Source: Winogradskyella aurantiaca
Lineage (GTDB): Bacteria > Bacteroidota > Bacteroidia > Flavobacteriales > Flavobacteriaceae
Assembly: GCF_003362725.1 (NCBI RefSeq)
Contig: NZ_QKTV01000006.1
Location: 175,885-239,884 of the forward strand
Length of the DNA stretch: 64,000 nt
Direction of reading: 5' to 3'
Shown: positions 43,181 through 50,810 of the stretch, piece by piece
How positions within the stretch are numbered: position 1 is the stretch's first letter
Layout of the letters: each line of letters starts with the position of its first letter
Notes under the pieces: model-generated
What the model saw: only the letters and a program-made list of their open reading frames with translations
Told to the model about the DNA's origin: nothing
The model's database searches: none
Translations under genes and position numbers: made by a program

Positions 43181-43441
43181 ATGGCACATAAAAAAGGAGT
43201 CGGAAGTTCGAAAAACGGTAGAGAATCAGAATCGAAACGCCTTGGTGTTAAGATTTTTGGTGGACAAGCTGCAATTGCAGGTAACATTATCGTAAGACAA
43301 CGTGGTAACACACACCACCCAGGTGAAAATGTATACCAGGGAAAAGACCATACTTTACACGCTCAAGTGGATGGTATTGTTAAGTTTACTAAGAAAAAAG
43401 ACAATAAGTCTTATGTTTCTATTGAGCCTTTTGAAGCTTAA
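43181..43441 (+). CDS. rpmA: 50S ribosomal protein L27
   Basis: An 86-residue ribosomal protein at the peptidyl transferase centre. It begins [20 protein letters not shown] and contains [20 protein letters not shown], the family signature. There is no cleavable N-terminal extension of the Firmicutes type. Second gene of rplU-rpmA, closed by a strong terminator. Confidence 0.98.
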   Translation: MAHKKGVGSSKNGRESESKRLGVKIFGGQAAIAGNIIVRQRGNTHHPGENVYQGKDHTLHAQVDGIVKFTKKKDNKSYVSIEPFEA

Positions 43442-43461
43442 GAAATAACCAATACACATAT

Positions 43462-43493
43462 AAAAAACCCTTTCCAATGGAAAGGGTTTTTTT
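43462..43493. terminator. Bidirectional terminator between rpmA and the MutS-like gene
   Basis: AAAAAA-CCCTTTCC-AAT-GGAAAGGG-TTTTTTT, perfect 8-bp stem with A- and T-runs. The T-run touches the stop codon of the convergent gene. Confidence 0.85.
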
Positions 43494-45264
43494 ATTTGAC
43501 TATGCCCATTTTACGCAGTAAGAAACTCGCATTCATATTTTGGCACACGCCTTCCTTTAAGGAGTAGTCAAAATAGAGTTCATCATCTTTAATATCTGCA
43601 TCAAAAAAGTAATTCTTAACCAGTGGCTGGGTTTGATCCAATTCTGTTAAACTCAGATCATGAGTGGCTATAATTCCACAGGCCTTTAAGCTGAGTAATC
43701 GTTCCACAAATTTTTTAGACCCTTTAGCCTTGTCGGTACTATTGGTCCCTTTTAATATCTCATCCAGAATCACGAAATAGCGTTCTTTTTTTAAGGTCTC
43801 AACAATAAATTTCAGTCGTGTTAATTCTGAGAAAAAATAGGAGCTCTCATCAGCAAGAGAATCGGACGTGCGCATACTTGAAATGAGCTTAATAGGCTGA
43901 TACATACTTTCTTTAGCACATACCGGCAAGCCCATATTAGCCATAACATTATGTAAGGCTACTGCCCTTAAAAACGTACTCTTCCCTGCCATATTAGCTC
44001 CAGTAATGATAAAGAATTGCTGGTCTTTAATCTCAAAATCACTGCATATCCGTTTATCTTCTGCTATTAACGGATGACCAAGGGCTTTTACTTTGACCAT
44101 TTCCTCAGAATCGATGATATTCGGATAACTAAACTTCTGATGATTAAAGGCAAAGGTCCCCAACGAATTATAGGCATCAAATTCAGCCACTACCGCAAAC
44201 CATTTTTGCGCCAATCCACCATAATTGTGTATCCAACTTTCAATGCGAAAGGCTTGCATGATATCCCATAGAAAAAAACCATTGCCTAGTACGGCCGCAA
44301 TAAGGTTATTTCTATGATCCAAGGCATCAAGCGCCTTAGAGAACTTTTTAAATACGGTGGAGGCAGATTCTCCCTCCTTGACAATTTGATCCTGATACGA
44401 CTTTAACAGGGTTGAGCTAAACGTCCTTTGTTCGATCTCCAGAAGTAATTTTGAATATTGTCTAATCAGGTCCTTGGCCTTAGAACTTCTAAATGCCAAG
44501 CCATTGATCCGTTTCAAAAAAATACTGGTGATCCCCAAACCAAACAGCAACCAATACCCAAGTATCTCCACTTCAATGATTTCAGAAAAAAATAGAACAA
44601 ACAGCAACAAACTACTAAGCCCAAATACCAAGGCAAGAACCCGATGAAATGGTTTTAGAAACGGTTTGTAACCATTAAGCCATTTTACAATGTCTGAAGG
44701 CCGTTCCTCTTGATTCAAAATCATTGCCAAAGCGGTATAGTTTTGAATCCACTCAGGATCATTGGATAGTTCTTTAATAGCCTCCTGTTTATTGATGATG
44801 TTATTCGTAGAATTGGAATTTAAATACCCAGCCAGGGTATTGGTTCCTTCGGTTAATCCCGTTCTATTGATGTATTGAAAAAACGACCCTCTTCCAAACA
44901 AATCAATGTCGGTACTATAAGCATGGCTAGGATCCAGATAATTGGCACCATCATCAAAACTGTGAAAGTCACCTGAAGCGATTTTAAGTTCCTTCTTGTT
45001 AATAGCAATCAACTGTTGGTGCAACTTACGCTGTACCTTAATTGCAGAATATCGCGTCAGCAATAAAAGGAAGACAACGGTTCCAAAAAGGGCAATCCCC
45101 AAGGCATAGTTCCATTTTTGAAAATTGTAATATATCCCTGCAACGGTTAGCAAAAAAACAGCCAATCTCAATAGGCTCAATAGGCTGAGCGTCTTAAAAA
45201 GCTTAGCCACCTGCGTCTGGTGCAAGGACAGTTGCCTTTTATAAAAATCTTGAGATTGCTGCAT
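43492..45264 (-). CDS. Membrane-anchored MutS-family ATPase
   Basis: A 590-residue protein with a MutS C-terminal ATPase domain: Walker A GANMAGKST (422-430), SSYFFSELTRLK, Walker B YFVILDE (Asp501-Glu502) and GIIATHDLS. The mismatch-recognition domain of MutS is absent. The N-terminal half has four hydrophobic segments (about 30-45, 52-70, 210-227, 236-250), so the protein is probably in the inner membrane. Such small MutS-like proteins are widespread in Bacteroidota and not linked to mismatch repair. It starts 13 bp after the upstream M28 peptidase gene ends... on the same strand, so the two are likely co-transcribed. Confidence 0.87.
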   Translation of the reverse strand: MQQSQDFYKRQLSLHQTQVAKLFKTLSLLSLLRLAVFLLTVAGIYYNFQKWNYALGIALFGTVVFLLLLTRYSAIKVQRKLHQQLIAINKKELKIASGDFHSFDDGANYLDPSHAYSTDIDLFGRGSFFQYINRTGLTEGTNTLAGYLNSNSTNNIINKQEAIKELSNDPEWIQNYTALAMILNQEERPSDIVKWLNGYKPFLKPFHRVLALVFGLSSLLLFVLFFSEIIEVEILGYWLLFGLGITSIFLKRINGLAFRSSKAKDLIRQYSKLLLEIEQRTFSSTLLKSYQDQIVKEGESASTVFKKFSKALDALDHRNNLIAAVLGNGFFLWDIMQAFRIESWIHNYGGLAQKWFAVVAEFDAYNSLGTFAFNHQKFSYPNIIDSEEMVKVKALGHPLIAEDKRICSDFEIKDQQFFIITGANMAGKSTFLRAVALHNVMANMGLPVCAKESMYQPIKLISSMRTSDSLADESSYFFSELTRLKFIVETLKKERYFVILDEILKGTNSTDKAKGSKKFVERLLSLKACGIIATHDLSLTELDQTQPLVKNYFFDADIKDDELYFDYSLKEGVCQNMNASFLLRKMGIVK

Positions 45265-45277
45265 ATGGCTTTTGAAC

Positions 45278-46177
45278 TTAGAAGTCTATTTGATCTGCAG
45301 CCTTAAACACTGAAATAATAATAGTCACTGCATTTTTATAAAACTCCGGTGTAATCGCATCAAAGGTATCTGTTGGCTTATGATAAGCGGGGTGGTCCTC
45401 ATTCCCAAAATACAAAAACGGTATATCCTTCATATGAAATGGTGAATGATCAGACGCATAGGTCCAGTCCTCCTTTTTGTCAGCACCATCGTGTCCAACT
45501 AATAACTTAGAAGATGTTGGGTTTTCAAATTGCGCCATCATCCTTCCAAGAGACTTGTGATATCGGGATCCTACTACATACAATTCGTCTTTAGTACTGC
45601 GGCCAATCATGTCCATATTTAGGTTTAAAACCACATTAATATCCTCGGTCTGAGTCATAAAATATTTTGCCCCCTGTAATCCTAATTCTTCCGCATCAAA
45701 AGCGGCTAAGATCACTGAGTGTTTCGGCGGATTTGCAGCGAAGTATTCTGCAAAGGCCAATAAAGCCGCCACACCAGACGCGTTATCATCGGCACCATTG
45801 TAAATAGCATCTCCGCGCTTCCCTAAATGATCATGATGTGCGCTTATAACGATAAAGTCACCTGGGTAAGTGGTTCCTTTAACAAACCCCAGAACATTAT
45901 TCGCTTTATAGGCCATCTCACCTCTGGTAAATTCAAATGGCTGTTCAAACGTTTCACCAAAAGGTGCTACCCCAGATTTTTTATAATGATCAATGATATA
46001 GGTTCTGGCTAAGGCATTCCCTTTTTCACCTGTTAAACGCCCCTCAAAGGCATCGGAACTAAGTGTTTTAAGATGTTCTAGGAGTTTTTCTTGATCAAAT
46101 AATTCAGGATTTCCCTGAATACTAGTTAAGCTGTTCACAACTAACAGTAAACTTAAAAGAACTGTTTTCAATTTCAT
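45278..46177 (-). CDS. Secreted M28 family zinc aminopeptidase
   Basis: A 299-residue exported peptidase: signal peptide (1-21), metal-binding SAHHDHLG (His114), NGADDNASG, catalytic Glu pair in DAEELGLQGAKYF (Glu163-Glu164), NLNMDMIGR and the final His in HPAYHKPTDTFDAI. All co-catalytic zinc ligands are present. Acts in the periplasm or outside, releasing N-terminal residues. Upstream gene of the pair with the MutS-like ATPase. Confidence 0.93.
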   Translation of the reverse strand: MKLKTVLLSLLLVVNSLTSIQGNPELFDQEKLLEHLKTLSSDAFEGRLTGEKGNALARTYIIDHYKKSGVAPFGETFEQPFEFTRGEMAYKANNVLGFVKGTTYPGDFIVISAHHDHLGKRGDAIYNGADDNASGVAALLAFAEYFAANPPKHSVILAAFDAEELGLQGAKYFMTQTEDINVVLNLNMDMIGRSTKDELYVVGSRYHKSLGRMMAQFENPTSSKLLVGHDGADKKEDWTYASDHSPFHMKDIPFLYFGNEDHPAYHKPTDTFDAITPEFYKNAVTIIISVFKAADQIDF

Positions 46178-46197
46178 TTTTCTGGCTTAATTAATTA

Positions 46198-46234
46198 AAA
46201 AAAGAATCCCAAAATAAACACTTATTTTGGGATT
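46198..46234 (-). terminator. Terminator of sdhCAB
   Basis: Perfect 13-bp stem AATCCCAAAATAA / TTATTTTGGGATT with an ACAC loop, followed on the minus strand by CTTTTTTT, 21 bp after the sdhB stop. Confidence 0.85.
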
Positions 46235-46255
46235 GTATTTGTGATAGATAAACTC

Positions 46256-47002
46256 TTATCCTTTAATGCTTGCCGCTATAAACTCTCGGTTCATTCGTGC
46301 AATATTCTCAAGCGAAATGCCTTTAGGACATTCCACCTCACAGGCTCCTGTATTGGTACAATTTCCAAAGCCTTCTTCATCCATTTGTTTTACCATGTTT
46401 AAAACGCGATCATGCGCTTCTACCTGCCCTTGAGGAAGTAGTGCAAATTGCGATACTTTGGCAGAAACAAATAGCATAGCAGAGGAATTTTTACATGTAG
46501 CTACACAGGCTCCACATCCAATACAAGTTGCCGCGTCAAAGGCTTTATCTGCATTCTCTTTTTCAATTGGAATGGCATTGGCATCCTGAGTATTACCAGA
46601 TGTATTTACAGAGATAAACCCACCTGCCTGTTGAATACGATCAAAAGCAGAACGGTCTACTACCAAATCTTTAATCACCGGAAATGCCTCAGCTCTCCAC
46701 GGCTCAATATAAATAGTATCACCGTCATTAAAAGAACGCATGTGCAATTGACATACGGTGATTCTAGTGTCAGGGCCATGAGCACGACCATTAATGTATA
46801 AAGAACAGGTTCCACAAATGCCTTCTCTACAATCATGATCAAAAGCAACCGGCTCCTCACCCTTCTCAATTAAATCTTGATTTAAAACGTCAAGCATTTC
46901 AAGAAAGGACATATCTGGAGACACGTTATCTACCGGATATTCAACAATTCCTCCCTTATCCTCAGCATTTTTTTGACGCCAAATTTTTAATAATAATTTC
47001 AT
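46256..47002 (-). CDS. sdhB: Succinate dehydrogenase/fumarate reductase iron-sulfur subunit
   Basis: Carries electrons from the flavin subunit to the membrane quinone. The 248-residue protein has the [2Fe-2S] site [13 protein letters not shown]...C (N-terminal half), the [4Fe-4S] site [13 protein letters not shown] and the third cluster motif [14 protein letters not shown]. Length and motif order are those of Bacteroidota SdhB/FrdB. Last gene of sdhCAB, 7 bp after sdhA. Confidence 0.97.
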   Translation of the reverse strand: MKLLLKIWRQKNAEDKGGIVEYPVDNVSPDMSFLEMLDVLNQDLIEKGEEPVAFDHDCREGICGTCSLYINGRAHGPDTRITVCQLHMRSFNDGDTIYIEPWRAEAFPVIKDLVVDRSAFDRIQQAGGFISVNTSGNTQDANAIPIEKENADKAFDAATCIGCGACVATCKNSSAMLFVSAKVSQFALLPQGQVEAHDRVLNMVKQMDEEGFGNCTNTGACEVECPKGISLENIARMNREFIAASIKG

Positions 47003-47009
47003 AGCAATC

Positions 47010-49010
47010 TTATTTGTAACTTCTCTCTTTTACTTCAATATTTTCGTATGCCAATGGTTCTTTATGGTGAACAGCCTTGCTTGGTTCTCCCTTATACTCC
47101 CATGCCGATACATACTGGTAGTCTTTAACGCGCAGCGCTTCACCACTATCAGTTTGATATTCTTCTCTAAAGTGACCACCCGCTGATTCGTTGCGTTCAA
47201 GCGCATCCTTGGCAAATAATTCACCAAGCTCTAAAAAGTCAGCCACACGACCTGCTTTGGCAAGTTCTTCGTTGTATTCGTTTTGCCCACCAGGCACAAA
47301 GACCTCTTTATGGAATTCTTCGCGTAAAGCTGCTATTTCGCTGATGGCCTCTTTAAGTTCTTTTTCGTTTCTGGCCATTCCGCATTTATTCCACATGATC
47401 TTACCAAGCTTTTTATGGAAATAATCCACAGACTTAGTTCCTTTATTGTTGATTAGCTTATCAATAGCTCCTCTAACATTCTTTTCAGCCTCTTCAAACT
47501 CCGGAGAGTCTGTTGAAATTGGGCCAGTTCTAATATCATGAGCTAGATAATCACCAATGGTGTATGGTAACACAAAGTAACCGTCTGCTAAGCCCTGCAT
47601 TAAGGCAGAAGCTCCTAAACGGTTAGCACCGTGATCTGAGAAATTAGCCTCCCCTATAGCATACAACCCTTCTACTGTAGTCATTAAGTTATAATCAACC
47701 CAAAGCCCTCCCATGGTGTAGTGCACCGCAGGGTAAATCATCATTGGTGTTTCATAAGGGTTCTGGTCGACGATCTTTTCATACATCTGGAATAAATTAC
47801 CATACTTATTCTCCACTACCTGCTTTCCTAATTTGGTAACAAGCGCTTTGTCATTTTCATCCAAGCCTTTTACATGGGCCTGTTCTTTTCCGTAACGCTC
47901 AATCGCAGAAGCAAAATCCAGGTATACGGCCTCACCAGTTTGATTAACACCATAACCCGCATCACAGCGTTCTTTAGCCGCTCTGGAAGCTACATCTCTA
48001 GGCACTAGGTTTCCAAAGGCTGGATAACGACGCTCTAGGTAATAATCTCTATCTTCTTCAGCCAGGTCAGTCGGTTTTAAACTTCCGTTTCTAATGGCTT
48101 CTACATCTTTTTTATGTTTTGGTACCCAGATACGTCCGTCGTTTCTCAGTGATTCAGACATCAGTGTTAGTTTTGACTGATGATCACCAGAAACAGGGAT
48201 ACAGGTTGGGTGTATTTGAGTATAACAAGGATTTGCAAAATAAGCACCTCGCTTATGAGCTTTCCATGCCGCAGTTACATTAGATCCCATAGCATAGGTA
48301 GACAAGTAAAAAGCATTACCATAACCTCCCGTTCCTAAAACCACAGCGTGGGCTGAATGTCTTTCAATCTCACCTGTAACAAGGTTTCGGGCAATAATTC
48401 CTCTAGCCTTACCATCAACTATCACCACGTCAAGCATTTCATGACGCGTGTACATTTTTATTTTACCTCGACCAATCTGACGGTTCATGGCTGCGTAGGC
48501 TCCCAATAGTAATTGTTGTCCTGTCTGTCCTTTGGCATAAAAGGTTCTGGATACCAACACACCACCAAACGAACGGTTATCTAATAAACCTCCATATTCT
48601 CTAGCAAAAGGAACACCCTGTGCCACACATTGGTCAATGATATTAGTAGACACCTCAGCCAAACGATGAACGTTAGCCTCGCGCGATCTGTAGTCCCCAC
48701 CCTTTACCGTATCGTAAAACAAACGGTAGGTAGAGTCACCATCACCCTGATAGTTCTTAGCGGCATTAATTCCACCTTGCGCAGCAATGGAGTGTGCTCG
48801 ACGTGGAGAATCCTGAAAACAAAATGCCTTAACATTATAACCCAATTCTGCGAGGGTCGCTGCAGCAGAGCCTCCTGCTAATCCAGTTCCAACGATAATT
48901 ACATCGATCAACCGTTTGTTAGCAGGATTAACCAGGTTAATCTCATTCTTATGTTTGGTCCATTTATCGGCCAATGGGCCTTCTGGAATTTTAGAATCTA
49001 ATACTGACAT
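47010..49010 (-). CDS. sdhA: Succinate dehydrogenase/fumarate reductase flavoprotein subunit
   Basis: Oxidises succinate to fumarate (TCA cycle, complex II). The 666-residue protein has the FAD-binding [21 protein letters not shown], the covalent-FAD region [21 protein letters not shown] and the active-site region [20 protein letters not shown]. The 'N-x-G-D' form of the FAD segment is normal for Bacteroidota type. Middle gene of the operon, on the cytoplasmic face of the membrane. Confidence 0.97.
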   Translation of the reverse strand: MSVLDSKIPEGPLADKWTKHKNEINLVNPANKRLIDVIIVGTGLAGGSAAATLAELGYNVKAFCFQDSPRRAHSIAAQGGINAAKNYQGDGDSTYRLFYDTVKGGDYRSREANVHRLAEVSTNIIDQCVAQGVPFAREYGGLLDNRSFGGVLVSRTFYAKGQTGQQLLLGAYAAMNRQIGRGKIKMYTRHEMLDVVIVDGKARGIIARNLVTGEIERHSAHAVVLGTGGYGNAFYLSTYAMGSNVTAAWKAHKRGAYFANPCYTQIHPTCIPVSGDHQSKLTLMSESLRNDGRIWVPKHKKDVEAIRNGSLKPTDLAEEDRDYYLERRYPAFGNLVPRDVASRAAKERCDAGYGVNQTGEAVYLDFASAIERYGKEQAHVKGLDENDKALVTKLGKQVVENKYGNLFQMYEKIVDQNPYETPMMIYPAVHYTMGGLWVDYNLMTTVEGLYAIGEANFSDHGANRLGASALMQGLADGYFVLPYTIGDYLAHDIRTGPISTDSPEFEEAEKNVRGAIDKLINNKGTKSVDYFHKKLGKIMWNKCGMARNEKELKEAISEIAALREEFHKEVFVPGGQNEYNEELAKAGRVADFLELGELFAKDALERNESAGGHFREEYQTDSGEALRVKDYQYVSAWEYKGEPSKAVHHKEPLAYENIEVKERSYK

Positions 49011-49023
49011 AATTCGCTAGATT

Positions 49024-49710
49024 TTAATGCGTAAAATGATGAAATAAAGCAATGAAAATGAATAAAGCAGGAATACCAATAGAGTATACCTTGCTAAATC
49101 CTGTTAAGGCTTTGGTGTATTTATTATTGGCTCCAACAGATTGGAATGCTGAGTTAAATCCATGTAGTAAATGCAATGCTAATAGGACAAATGCAACAAT
49201 ATAAATTCCAACTCTCACCGGGCTTACAAACTTTTCTCTGAGTTCTTCATAATAACGGAATCCTGATTCTGCGTTATCCGGATTAATCAACCCACTCATG
49301 TCTCCTTCCACATACTTAATGGTCATTTCATGCACCCAAAAGTCATAGAAGTGTAATCCTAAGAATGCTAGAATCACCACACCACTTAACAGCATGTTTC
49401 TGGACATCCAGGTAGAATTATCTTTAGCGACATTCTTAGCATAGCTAACCCCTCGAGCAGATTTGTTTTTGGCCTCGAGAATAAAGCCCATCACAAAATG
49501 AAACACTACCCCAAAAATTAAAATGGGCTGCATTAGCCCTTGAACAACAGGATTGGTCCCCATAAAATGAGACATTTCGTTGAATAAATCAGCACTGAAA
49601 ACTGAGGTGAAATTGATAGAAACGTGCATGACCAAAAACAACATAAGGAAAAAGGCAGAAAGGGCCATTGCAAACTTTCTACCCACGGAAGAATTAAACA
49701 TTCCAGCCAT
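49024..49710 (-). CDS. sdhC: Succinate dehydrogenase cytochrome b subunit
   Basis: A 228-residue membrane anchor with five helices (about 12-35, 55-75, 103-122, 163-185, 205-225), the single large subunit of class B complex II that binds two b hemes. Candidate heme ligands are the helix histidines (LFLVMHVSINF, VFHFVMGF, FLGLHFYDFWVH, LLALHLLHGF). Transfers electrons to menaquinone. First gene of sdhCAB; no sdhD is needed in this class. Confidence 0.95.
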   Translation of the reverse strand: MAGMFNSSVGRKFAMALSAFFLMLFLVMHVSINFTSVFSADLFNEMSHFMGTNPVVQGLMQPILIFGVVFHFVMGFILEAKNKSARGVSYAKNVAKDNSTWMSRNMLLSGVVILAFLGLHFYDFWVHEMTIKYVEGDMSGLINPDNAESGFRYYEELREKFVSPVRVGIYIVAFVLLALHLLHGFNSAFQSVGANNKYTKALTGFSKVYSIGIPALFIFIALFHHFTH

Positions 49711-49737
49711 TATAAAGTACGCTTTTTGTTAGTCTCA

Positions 49738-49768
49738 CAAAAATACGGCGCAATTGAATTTTAGACAA
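49738..49768 (-). promoter_or_regulatory. Promoter of sdhCAB
   Basis: Minus-strand TTG (49768-49766), 20-nt spacer, TATTTTTG (49745-49738), matching the Bacteroidota consensus, with the start site about 20 nt before sdhC. The -33 lies in the loop, and the -7 at the foot, of the 10-bp hairpin at 49743-49779. Confidence 0.5.
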
Positions 49769-49779
49769 CTGCGCCGTAT
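49743..49779 (-). terminator. 10-bp hairpin between the lipoprotein gene and sdhC
   Basis: ATACGGCGCA / TGCGCCGTAT, a perfect 10-bp inverted repeat with a 17-nt loop, followed on the minus strand by TTTTTG. It would terminate the upstream lipoprotein transcript, while the same bases carry the sdh promoter. An operator role is an alternative. Confidence 0.55.
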
Positions 49780-49803
49780 GATAATAAGCTATTTAGAATG
49801 GTT

Positions 49804-50670
49804 TTAATTAGAAGCAGTTGGTATCAACCCTCTGAGCCCCATATCCACAACTTGCTCCCCTATTCCGGGCTCGTATTTACCGTCCTGAATCACCTCAGTC
49901 CATTCGAAACTTTGATTCACAGAAAACGACAGTGTAACAGTGATATCCTGAGTTTCCTCGCCTGTAATCACCAATGGTTCTTCAAAGGCTCCGGTAACAA
50001 CACAAGATCCCTGAGGGATAGGCGAGGTTTCAAACAAAGGATTGGGTACCGTTGTAGCTCCTGGTTGGGCTTGGCCAGTTACACTATAACCTAGAGCTTC
50101 AAAAGCCCAGTAACCTTGCAATTTATCGTCGTTAACCTCAAAGGTCTCCTGGTTAAGATCAAAACTGGATATATAGGTATTATAACCCACAAAACTCGCT
50201 AGTCTCCCTGTAATTTCGTTGTCATCTACCAGCAATTGAATATCGCCTTCCTGATAGGACAATGATACGCGCACCCACTCGTACTCACCCGGGATTAAAT
50301 TGTCTAAAGCCACGTTAATAAACACCCCGTCATCACCGGCAAAAAAGGCTTCTCTAAAGTCGATAGCCAAAGTGCCACCAGTACTGGTCTCTGGCCCTTG
50401 ATAAATAATAGTACCATCACCTAAGGGAGTAAATGCTGTTGGAGCAAACTCCACATAGTGGGCACTCATACGTTGAATACTTGGTGATTGTGCGGCATTA
50501 CCGTCTAGAATTCTGGCTGGTTGACCTAAATTGTTTAAGCGTTCCTGATCGGGATCAAAGTTTAATCGAATAATCAATCTTGGTTCGGGGGGAGGAGATG
50601 TGGTCGAATCTCCAGAACACCCCAGTAAAAGGCAGCAGGAAACCACTGCCCATAAGCTTAACTGTCTCAT
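49804..50670 (-). CDS. Lipoprotein of unknown function
   Basis: A 288-residue lipoprotein; the ATG at 50670 gives signal MRQLSLWAVVSCCLLLGC with lipobox LLLGC (Cys18), then a Ser/Thr/Pro-rich linker (SGDSTTSPPPEP). The mature part is beta-rich with no recognised domain: RLIIRLNFDPDQERLNNLG, ALDNLIPGEYEWVRVSLSYQ and PLVITGEETQDITVTLSFSVN. The pattern recalls Bacteroidota surface lipoproteins that bind other proteins, e.g. the MbnP-like group (the RLNFDP and YEWVRVSLSY segments), but this is a weak resemblance. Monocistronic. Confidence 0.72.
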   Translation of the reverse strand: MRQLSLWAVVSCCLLLGCSGDSTTSPPPEPRLIIRLNFDPDQERLNNLGQPARILDGNAAQSPSIQRMSAHYVEFAPTAFTPLGDGTIIYQGPETSTGGTLAIDFREAFFAGDDGVFINVALDNLIPGEYEWVRVSLSYQEGDIQLLVDDNEITGRLASFVGYNTYISSFDLNQETFEVNDDKLQGYWAFEALGYSVTGQAQPGATTVPNPLFETSPIPQGSCVVTGAFEEPLVITGEETQDITVTLSFSVNQSFEWTEVIQDGKYEPGIGEQVVDMGLRGLIPTASN

Positions 50671-50761
50671 AATGATAGATTTGGTACTTCCAAAATAAGG
50701 AACATTCGAATCCAAACCCTATTATTTAACTGGTTTTCGACCAAATGCAGTCAACCTTAAC

Positions 50762-50789
50762 AAAAAAAGGCCCTTTAAAAAAGGGCCTT
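50762..50789 (-). terminator. Terminator of the BNR-repeat protein gene
   Basis: AAGGCCCTTT / AAAGGGCCTT with a 3-nt loop, T-run (TTTTTTT) on the minus strand, 22 bp after the stop codon. Confidence 0.8.
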
Positions 50790-50810
50790 CCATATCTATA
50801 ATACATCAGA

